Assembly: GCA_036346375.1 (NCBI GenBank)
Contig: CM070502.1
Location: forward strand, 17,646,924 to 17,710,923
DNA from: Guadua angustifolia
Lineage: Eukaryota > Streptophyta > Magnoliopsida > Poales > Poaceae
Reading direction: 5' to 3'
Length of the DNA stretch: 64,000 nt
A program made the position numbers and the translations under genes. Each line of letters opens with the position of its first letter. The first letter of the stretch is position 1. The notes under the pieces were generated by a model. The model was not told where the DNA came from. It made no database searches and saw only the letters and a list, made by a program, of their open reading frames with translations. Below, one piece after another: positions 55,617-64,000 of the stretch.

Positions 55617-58353
55617 GAAGAGCTCTCATTTTAAATCTCATTCGGACCCCGATATCTCGGACCGTCGCTGGCATGACTTATGGCGCGCGACCGCGACGTA
55701 TTAAATATAGGGTGGTCTAGGTGCCTAGTAAACTCATAGCCGGATCATCACCGGGAAGACGAATTGGGTTGACTGCTTGACGCGACCTGCTGCACCATGC
55801 AGCTGGAGGGAGGTTCGGTTCACATTTCTGTGCAAAGCCCCAGCGGAGGGTGCACGTACGTCAAGAGAAAAACTTGCGTGGAAATGGTGTCATTTAAATA
55901 TCCAAATAATCATCAAAACTTTCGGAGACAAAGGATCAAAAGGAAAATATATCCTATATTAGTTGAGGATTGAGTGATAGGTGAGCTGGTAACGGGCGCA
56001 CGCGGAGAGTAGCAGGTCACTAGTTCGACTCCTAGCAACTGCACATACGCATATTTTACACGAAAATCGTGTGACTCAGCGTCGGCCCTGGGGGGAGGTG
56101 GGCGAGCGGGGCAGCCGCTCCAGACCCCCCAAACCATGGGGCCCCACTCCTGTACATGTACTACTATTAGTATATTGTATATATAACACTATAATATGTA
56201 TATTTAGTAGTACCTGAGAAACGGCGTCGTGGCGTGAGTATGTGACCTCCGAGTCCTAACACGTGATTATTATTATTATTATTATTATTATTAATTAGAA
56301 GGACCCTCATTTTAAATCTCATTTTAGACCCTCGATATCTCGGGACCGTCACGGCATGACTTGCGATGGCGCGACCGCGCACGTAATAAATATAGGGTGG
56401 TCTAGTTGCCTAGTAAACTCCTAGCCGGATCATCACCGGGAAGACGAATTAAAACGTACAGTTGGATGGCAGAGGGGTTGACTGCTTGACGCGACCTGCT
56501 GCACCATGCAGCTGGAGGTTCGGTTCGGTTCACATTTCTGTGCAAAGCCCCAGCGGAGGGTGCACGTCAAGAGAAAACTTGCGTGGAAATGGAGTCATTT
56601 AAATATCCAAATAATCATCAAAACTTTCGGAGACAAAGGATCAAAAGGAAAATATATCCTATATTAGTTGAGGATTGAGTGATAGGTGAGCTGGTAACGG
56701 GCGCACGCGGAGAGTAGCAGGTCACTAGTTCGACTCCTAGCAACTGCACATGCGCATATTTCACACCAAAATCGCGTGACTCAGCGCCGCCTTGGGGGAG
56801 GTGGGCGAGCGGGCAGCCGCCGGGCCCCCAAACCATGGGGCCCCACTCCACATACATGTACTACTATTAGTATATTGTATATATAACACTATAATATGTA
56901 TATTTAGTAGTACTGAGAAACGAAGTCGTGGCGTGAGTATGTGACCTCCCGAGTCCTAACACCGTGATTATTATTATTATTATTATTATTAATTAGAAGG
57001 ACCTCATTTTAAATCTCATTCCGGACCCCGATATCTCAGGACCACCGCTGCATGACTTATGATCGCGACGACGCGTGACGTAATAAATATAGGGTGGTCT
57101 AGGTGCCTAGTAAACTCCTAGCCGGATCATCACCGGGAAGACGAATTAAAACGTACAGTTGGATGGCAGAGGGTTGACTGCTTGACGCGACCTGCTGCAC
57201 CATGCAGCTGGAGGTTCGGTTCGGTTCACATTTCTGTGCAAAGCCCCAGCGGAGGGTGCACGTCAAGAGAAAAACTTGCGTGGAAATGGAGTCATTTAAA
57301 TATCCAAACAATCATCAAAACTTTCGGAGACAAAGGATCAAAAGGAAAATATATCCTATATTAGTTGAGGATTGAGTGATAGGTGAGCTGATAACAAGAC
57401 GCGGAGAGTAGCAGGTCACTAGTTCGACTCCTAGCAACTGCACATACGCATATTTCACACGAAAATCGCGTGACTCAGCGCCGACCCTTGGGGGGGGGGC
57501 AGGTGGGCGAGCGGGGCAGCCGCTCCGGGCCCCCCAAACCATGGGGCCCCACTCCTGTACATGTACTACTATTAGTATATTGTATATATAACACTATAAT
57601 ATGTATATTTAGTAGTACCTGAGAAACGAAGCGTCGATGCGTGAGTATGTGACCTCCTGAGTCCTAACACGTGATTATTATTATTATTATTATTATTATT
57701 AATTAGAAGAGCTCTCATTTTAAATCTCATTCCGGACCCCTGATATCTCAGGACCGTCGCTGGCATGACTTGCGATGCGCGACCGCGTACGTATTAAATA
57801 TAGGGTGGTCTAGGTGCCTAGTAAACTCATAGCCGGATCATCACCGGGAAGACGAATTGGGTTGACTGCTTGACGCGACCTGCTGCACCATGCAGCTGGA
57901 GGGAGGTTCGGTTCACATTTCTGTGCAAAGCCCCAGCGGAGGGTGCACGTACGTCAAGAGAAAAACTTGCGTGGAAATGGTGTCATTTAAATATCCAAAT
58001 AATCATCAAAACTTTCGGAGACAAAGGATCAAAAGGAAAATATATCCTATATTAGTTGAGGATTGAGTGATAGGTGAGCTGGTAACGGGCGACGCGAGAG
58101 TAGCAGTCACTAGTTCGACTCTAGCAATCGCACATACGCATATTTTACACGAAAATCGTGTGACTCAAATGTCGGCCCTGGGGAGGTGGGCGAAGGGCAG
58201 CCGCCTGCACTTCCAAACCATGGGGCCCCACTCCGCATACATGTACTACTATTAGTATATTGTATATATAACACTATAATATGTATATTTAGTAGTACCT
58301 GAGAAACGAAGCGTCGGCGCGTGAGTATGTGACCTCCTGAGTCCTAACACGTG

Positions 58354-58392
<39 letters not shown>

Positions 58393-59074
58393 TAGAAGGA
58401 CCCTCATTTTAAATCTCATTTTAGACCCCTGATATCTCAGGACCGTCGCTGGCATGACTTGCGATGCGCGACCGCGTACGTACGTAATAAATATAGGGTG
58501 GTCTAGTTGCCTAGTAAACTCCTAGCCGGATCATCACCGGGAAGACGAATTAAAACGTACAGTTGGATGGCAGAGGGGTTGACTGCTTGACGCGACCTGC
58601 TGCACCATGCAGCTGGAGGTTCGGTTCGGTTCACATTTCTGTGCAAAGCCCCAGCGGAGGGTGCACGTCAAGAGAAAAACTTGCGTGGAAATGGAGTCAT
58701 TTAAATATCCAAATAATCATCAAAACTTTCGGAGACAAAGGATCAAAAGGAAAATATATCCTATATTAGTTGAGGATTGAGTGATAGGTGAGCTGATAAC
58801 GGCAAGACGCGAGAGTAGCAGGTCACTAGTTCGACTCTAGCAACTGCACATACGATATTTCACACAAAATCGCGTGACTCAGCGCCCCTGGGAGGTGGGT
58901 GAGCGGGCAGCCGCCGGGCCCCCAAACCATGGGGCCCCACTCCTGTACATGTACTAGTATTAGTATATTGTATATATAAAACTATAATATGTATATTTAG
59001 TAGTACCTGAGAAACGAAGCGTCGGCGCGTGAGTATGTGACCTCCTGAGTCCTAACACGTGATTATTATTATTA
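54443..59074. repeat. Tandem array of about 700-bp units (six full, one truncated)
   Basis: Units start with AGCCCCAGCGGAGGGTGCAC at 54443, 55153, 55836, 56546, 57242, 57929 and 58647, with spacings of 710, 683, 710, 696, 687 and 718 bp. Each unit holds an AT-rich hairpin flanked by GTACTACTA/TAGTAGTAC, an ATT microsatellite, and a segment ending GACGAATT. Two junction types exist: long (GAATTAAAACGTACAG) and short (GAATTGGGTTGACTGC, with GGAGGGAGG). The junction order from unit 2 on is long, short, long, long, short, long. The last unit stops inside its ATT tract at the Helitron terminus. The 60-100 codon frames that recur in each unit are by-products of repetition, not genes. Confidence 0.93.
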
Positions 59075-59101
59075 CTAGTTCAATGCCCGTATGCTGCTAC
59101 G
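59075..59101 (-). mobile_element. Helitron 3' terminus (minus strand)
   Basis: Read on the minus strand the sequence ends ACGGGCATTGAACTAG followed by T, which is host. CTAG matches the Helitron CTRR ending, and insertion is directly before a T as expected for A|T targets. CGGGCAT shortly before the end resembles the common grass Helitron 3' end. The element should extend rightwards; its 5' TC end was not found in the window. Confidence 0.55.
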
Positions 59102-59807
59102 AAAAAAAATAGTAACAAAACATAAAGGTCAAACAATAAAAAAATTATACTACAAAATCAAACATTTATTTCTCCCGATTACACAAATTTTTATGGTTTC
59201 TTCTCCGACATGAATTTAGGCATTCATAATATTAAAACAAATTTAGAAATGATATTCTTAGTATATGTCCCAAAAATATGAAAATAAACAGTTACATTGC
59301 AATACGTTTTGGATAACATTTTGATCAAAAACTTGTCTATGATATGAGTACTTCTCTATAGACAATGTTTTTCATGAGATTCCCATGAGAAACTTAGATG
59401 GATGTGATTGGACTAAAGTCAAATAATCGATTGTGTTGACATGGAATGAAAAAATATAGGGGGAAACAAACTTTTTAGCCTCCAAAAAGAGTTCAGCGTT
59501 AAACTTTGAGTAGAATGTCATATGTATCTTCATGGATGTCTGTATAGAAAACGCATAACAGGGTAATAAAATTCACCTGAAATAATTTGTAATGCTTCGC
59601 ATCTCTTAAAATATACAAGAAAGTTTGAGAGCTCTGAAAGACAGATGCTAGGCTTCGACCTGTGGAGACTGCTGGTCAAAAAAAGAGAAGGCTGAATCAA
59701 CCTATGCTGAATCTGAATGACGGTCTCTTTGCCGATCACCCAGTCATGGCTCCAGTATGGTGTTTCCAGCCTCATATGGACGCCATGACAATCCTGAGAG
59801 GATGTCG
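59102..59807. other. AT-rich segment between the Helitron end and the gene fragment
   Basis: No gene identified. A minus-strand open frame overlaps from 59530, but it reads the last exon of the fragment out of phase. Confidence 0.45.
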
Positions 59808-61888
59808 CTAGTCTAAAGAAATGTTTATCTCGAGGCTGGACTCCGTACTGATGGTCTCCTTGTTCGTGGCTCCAGCAGGGTTGTCGACGCACTCCATCCT
59901 TAGCCTGAGATGCACCGGCTTCGTAAGGACCAGATCTCTTGCGTCCTTGCACTTCCCCATCAGAAGCTCAACGCCGGCGTGTTCTTCGCGGTGACGGCAC
60001 TGGATGATCCTCTTGAGCAATGCTTTCTGATCTCCGTGGTCATCTTTCGTCCTCTCAATCTTCAGGTACAGTGCAGCAGAGGCCACCAGCTGCAACAACA
60101 CATGACAGTCATAATATTTCATCCCATCGCGCAAGTGCTTTTGCTCCATTTAACAGTAAGATTGTTTTCAAGAGGAGAAGAATTGCACCTCACATGTCCC
60201 AGGGCTGACGTTAATTGAACAGGTGAAATGCACTCTTCTCTGGTCTTGGTAATTTTCGTCTGCAGGTTTATCATCGACTTGATGCACAGTTGGCTCCTCA
60301 GGAGCTTCAGAAAAAGCTAGGTTGTCTAGCTCATCGTACCATTGATGTGCTATACCAACCTGATAGCAAATGAATCAGCATGAAGGGATTAGCTTATTAT
60401 CAGCTAGGTTTAGAATAACTTCACAATTAGAAAATCACAATGCCTAAAGAGGAAATAATTTACTTTACCTTTTCAGTGGTTGTATCTGGTCCATCAGATC
60501 CAGAAAGCTCAGCACCAGATCCCCTTACCTAGCGCCAAATACAGCTCTCAACCAAAGGTGCTCCAAGTTGAGTATCAACTGGGATGTCTACAGAGACCTT
60601 GATATTGCATCTTCCTGTAAAATTGAGCATCTCCAGTTACACAGCTATCTTAATTGAATCCCATACTGCAGTGCAATGTGTATGTGCCACAAATAGAAAA
60701 CAATAAATAGAGCTCCTCTTAAAATTATGTGCCAGAGTAACATACAGTAGTTCTCATGAGTATTCAAACCACAAGGTTCATTTCAAAATTGGAATTTTGT
60801 CTTATGCAGAGTTGCAGTACAGGACCTGATAGCTCCTATTATAACTTCTGTCAACTCAAAAGCAGTTGAAATTGAAGGCAAAGCAAGTTCCAAGGCAGAA
60901 AGCAGAGGTAATCAATAGCAAAAAGGGAATGATAACCTTTCCCGAGGTAATCAGCTTTATGTGCTGCAGTCTTAAAGACTGTACAGTCATAAACTTGCCA
61001 TGCCAACAATAGGAAAAAAGGTACTATTATGCATCAAATTAAGGCCAAAGCTTTAATTAAAGGCTTGAAACTTGTAGCCTAGTTTGTGAGAAGTGCAGTC
61101 AGATATGGTCATATAGCACAAATGCAACAACTACTATCGATAACAAGCAGCTACTATTAAATCTATCAATTACCAGGAAGCACATTTACTTGACGGATAT
61201 ACTCTTGAAATTGTCCAGTTGAATGTTCCCTTCCAATTCATTACAAGACGAAGAGAAAGGAATGTCAAAACAATGCAACATGAAGACTTTTATCATCAGC
61301 AAATAAATTTCCATGCTCAACAAATGTGATGAACATATGACTGGAGAATCAGCAGCTCACCAGGTTGATACTCTCTCGAGACAGCAAACAAACCAATATG
61401 GCAACCCAAGGACCCCCAAATTCGTAAAATGAATATTTGAGGTGTCCTTGGTATCCAGGTCATGCTTCAGAACCCTTTGACCATCTTCAAAGAAAAAAAA
61501 ACAGGAATTATAATCATTTATGATCTGATTTCACTCAGACTGAAAGCCTTAATATCATAACATCTTATAGATCAACCTGTATCACAGAATACAATGTACT
61601 TCTGAAATCTTGAGATTGATGATACAAGTTCCTTGCAGGGGACCTCCAATGAATCAGAATGTTTTTTATCACTTGATGACCGATTCATGTGCATATCCTT
61701 AAGGAGGGCACACCTCTCATTTATCATTTGTTGACATGACTCCATTACTTCAACTCTACCTTCACATGACTTTAACTCAGAATGATTCAAGCATGGAAAT
61801 ATGAGACTATCCGATGCACGTAAATATGACAAAATTACTGTACCACCAGAATGATCAATAGGAAAAAGGTGGACATTGCCACTTCCAG
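59808..61888 (-). pseudogene. Multi-exon gene fragment of unknown function, possibly Helitron-captured
   Basis: Five to six minus-strand exons with GT-AG borders and agreeing phases: about 61577-61888, 61361-61484, 61174-61229, 60469-60614, 60189-60360 and 59808-60089 (stop TAG at 59808). The translated pieces include RFQKYIVFCDT, NLGVLGLPYWFVCCLERVST, FQEYIRQVNVLPG, NIKVSVDIPVDTQLGAPLVE, HQWYDELDNLAFSEAPEEPT and LVASAALYLKIERTK. An in-frame TAG at 60529-60531 interrupts the fourth exon, where CAG (Gln) would restore it. I do not recognise the protein. The fragment lies in the same direction as, and just inside, the Helitron 3' end, so it may be captured; alternatively it is a real host gene with one stop. 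Confidence 0.6.
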
Positions 61889-62131
61889 CTTGTGAGAGAC
61901 ATAACAAATCAACAATCTCACAAACACAAGCCAAACTGAAGAACACAATCATGTAAGGCAGTATCCATTTTAATAAAATAGGTTGAAGGACTTAGAATGG
62001 ATGTTCTTTGAACATGCAAGAAGATCAACATCGAAGCAAGTAATTAGCTGTTATATCTATCAAAAAAGCAAGAAATGCAAGTAACATGTTAGATGAGAGA
62101 CTAAATTCCTAATGGCTGCAAATTTTGGCCC

Positions 62132-62361
62132 TGCAATCTTAAAATGTCTGAAACATAAGCATCTGGCCTTGGTTTTTCTCTCATCCTGAAAACCACATGG
62201 AAATATAAACCTATTTCAGTATGAAGAAAGCCAGAAGGCTCATAGGACCTTGCAATCTTGAGATGTATGAAACACATGATCTCTGGCCTTGCCATTTCCT
62301 CTCATTCTAAAAAACACAACAAGGAAATATATAGCTGTTTCAGTAAGAAAGGCGGGAGGCT
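62132..62361. repeat. Imperfect tandem duplication of about 115 bp
   Basis: CCCTGCAATCTTAAAATGTC at about 62132 and CCTTGCAATCTTGAGATGTA at about 62248 start two similar units, each ending in a TTTCAGTA...AGAAAG stretch. Confidence 0.7.
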
Positions 62362-62935
62362 TAACACTTCACAGATCACAGGGGCAAAACACCGCTTCTG
62401 CTTTTCTACATTAATTGCTAAATAAAGGCCTAGTAAGGAACAAAACATAACAGAAAGAAACCCAAAAAAAAAACATGGGCCATTGTACATGAACTACTAA
62501 ACAAGGACCAAATCAAGAAAACTGTAGTAGCTACATTAAGTACTAAATAGAGCTTTTGTATATAAAGGATGAAATTGACCGCTTTAGAACTGAGTATAAA
62601 AAAAATCCACATGGATAGATTTATCATCAACTGTTGTTCTACTATTATATTAACTGCATCTTCGGCATCCTCTCTATAAAAGTACACAAATGTTGTGTAA
62701 AAGCAACAAAGCATGGCCAATAACATATAGGTGCAGCAAACCACAGTAAGATGAGGAAATCCTGTCCAATACTTGGTACTCCCAGCCTCCCACAACATTA
62801 ATCATAAAATTGGTACAAAAAAAGGAGACAGAACTTTTGGAGCATCCAAGTGCATAGGAACAATATTAGAAAATGTATCAAGGTTGTCACAGCGGTCCGG
62901 CTAGGCGAGGCGAGCTTGGGCCGCCTGGACGCCTT
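62362..62935. other. AT-rich interval, no gene identified
   Basis: Minus-strand frames of up to 122 codons exist, but they encode hydrophobic low-complexity sequence without recognisable domains. A GGTCCGGCTAGGCGAGGCG stretch at about 62896 resembles GC-rich words found in grass transposons. Confidence 0.4.
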
Positions 62936-63102
62936 CAGCAGCAGCACCAAGCACCAGCAGCAGCACCAAGCATCAGCAAGCATCATCAGCAACAGCAAGC
63001 ATCAGCAGCAGCATCAGCATTCAGTAGCAGCACCAGCAAGCAGCATTAGCAGCACCAGCCCCAGCAGCAAGCAGCACCAGCAAGCAGCAGAGCAGAGCAA
63101 CG
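62936..63102. repeat. CAG/CAT-rich low-complexity tract
   Basis: About 165 bp made almost entirely of CAG, CAC, CAT and AGC triplets, an interrupted CAG microsatellite. It would encode poly-Ser/Gln or similar in any frame, but no gene model supports translation. Confidence 0.85.
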
Positions 63103-63133
63103 ACAGAAAGGGGCGGTGGAGAGGAGCACTGAC

Positions 63134-63259
63134 CTAGAGTGGAAGAATGGCGCGGAAAGAGGAAGCAGCAGCAAAAGTCACGGCCCCCAGATCTGCTTTT
63201 TCTCTCAAACCCTCACAACAACCCAAGGGGCCCTCCATTGCCCAGCTCCTGGCCTCCAT
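63134..63259 (-). pseudogene. Candidate first exon, 41 codons
   Basis: The ATG at 63259 reads MEARSWAMEGPLGCCEGLRE, then KADLGAVTFAAASSFRAILP, to a TAG directly followed by GTCAGTG, which looks like a splice donor. If the TAG derives from CAG, the exon would continue into an intron holding the CAG-rich tract. It could be the 5' exon of the fragment at 59.8-61.9 kb, since the strand and order agree, but there is no direct evidence. Confidence 0.25.
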
Positions 63260-64000
63260 GAGCCCCGCCGGTTATGTTTGCAGAATGCCATAAACACATA
63301 GTCAAATCAATAAACTTTTGAAGTAAAATAACTCATATTTTGTTAAGATTATTTGCTTATGTGCATATATAAGTAATGATTGAAAATGCAAGATGGCAGT
63401 AATATGCAACAAATGGATAATATGAAAATCTGAAACGTATTTGTACTGTAGAGCTGCTACACACCAGTGGTTCTAGTGGGTTGTAGCAGCCCACAGTGGT
63501 CCGTTACTGCACTGCAACTGCACAAAATGCTACAACAGACATCATGCAGTGGCCACTACCCCGTCTACTACAGCTGGTTGGGCTAATTAAAAGGTTGGCT
63601 TGATCATAATGGCTCTTCAGGTTCTATTCTGCCTATGTAAGGCAAGCAAAGAAGCTTAGGAGATTTCAGCACTGAGAGTCAGGAGGTACTGATCCCTCTA
63701 AAAAGCTGACTATCTAGCTGTCAATGCACAAAACTTATCTCAATCCCATCTAAATTTCTCTTGTTTCCACCATGGCTAGAATCAAGGGAAAGCATCCCAA
63801 ATCCCCCAATGAACCACCACCATCCAACAGGTTATTGTCATAAAGTGCTAAAAAAGAATTAAAATAGAAGTTTGAAAACTCATTAAATATACTCTTGATT
63901 TTGTTGTGGGTTCTATATTGTTAAACAAAGGGTTACGAAGAAGTAAACCTTGCATCATGAAATGGAAGAAGTTTTATCAGGTCAATAGGGTATCAAATGC
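63260..64000. other. Right end of window, no gene identified
   Basis: AT-rich sequence. I see no coding frame, terminal repeat or RNA gene here. Confidence 0.5.

Noticed and set aside
54443..59074. Repeated 60-100 codon frames in every array unit, which might suggest a tandem gene family
   Set aside because: The frames differ in length between units because of indels, run across the ATT tract and hairpin, and have no start context or domain.
54443..59074. CRISPR-like array
   Set aside because: The units are about 700 bp tandem copies without short repeats and unique spacers, in a plant genome.

Overview
This window looks like plant nuclear DNA from a grass. The genus Oryza is my inference, based on the type of Ty3/gypsy elements, the receptor-kinase family and the style of the Helitron, hAT and MULE termini. 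About 46 kb of the left part is transposon on transposon. A single clearly intact host gene lies at 47.6-50.9 kb, and a tandem array plus a Helitron-like segment fill the right end.

Layout. Positions 1-13923 hold a long-LTR Ty3/gypsy element (A). Its 5' LTR is cut by the window start, its internal region is decayed, and its 3' LTR is 4.7 kb. Positions 14829-18566 are a solo gypsy LTR (B) with a CTTAG target duplication. Positions 18733-45055 are one Mutator-like element (MULE) with about 290-bp terminal inverted repeats (TIRs) and a perfect 9-bp target duplication (ATATACAAT). It was about 3.2 kb before other elements entered it. A minus-strand gypsy chromovirus (C, 20037-43185) sits inside the MULE, and a plus-strand gypsy element (D, 26586-38494, target duplication CTAGC) sits inside the gag of C. 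The insertion order is therefore MULE, then C, then D. The MULE arms carry a decayed GRF-zinc-finger gene and a decayed acidic gene, both read inward from TATA boxes at the inner ends of the TIRs. C and D both carry an extra open reading frame (here called ORF0) between the LTR and gag.

Right of the MULE are a truncated copia-type element (45300-46331) and then a two-exon LRR receptor kinase of the Xa21/EFR/FLS2 type on the minus strand (47560-50915). This kinase is non-RD (HCD in the catalytic loop) and open from start to stop. Upstream of it are short promoter-region repeats and a 1.1-kb non-autonomous hAT element with an 8-bp target duplication (52708-53851). A 4.6-kb tandem array of about 700-bp units follows (54443-59074), with a three-unit higher-order pattern. 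The array is cut inside its ATT microsatellite by the 3' terminus of a minus-strand Helitron. Beyond that terminus is a multi-exon gene fragment whose splice phases still agree (59808-61888).

Two cross-cutting signals deserve attention. First, differences between copies of the same repeat concentrate at CAG/CTG trinucleotides, which are lost or turned into CG-containing strings. This may be a base-calling artefact at CHG-methylated cytosines, and it would mean that many apparent frameshifts in C and D are not real. Second, the LTRs of all four gypsy families share a small hairpin (GAGTAC/GTACTC with compensatory changes) and a CTCTGCAGAG palindrome.
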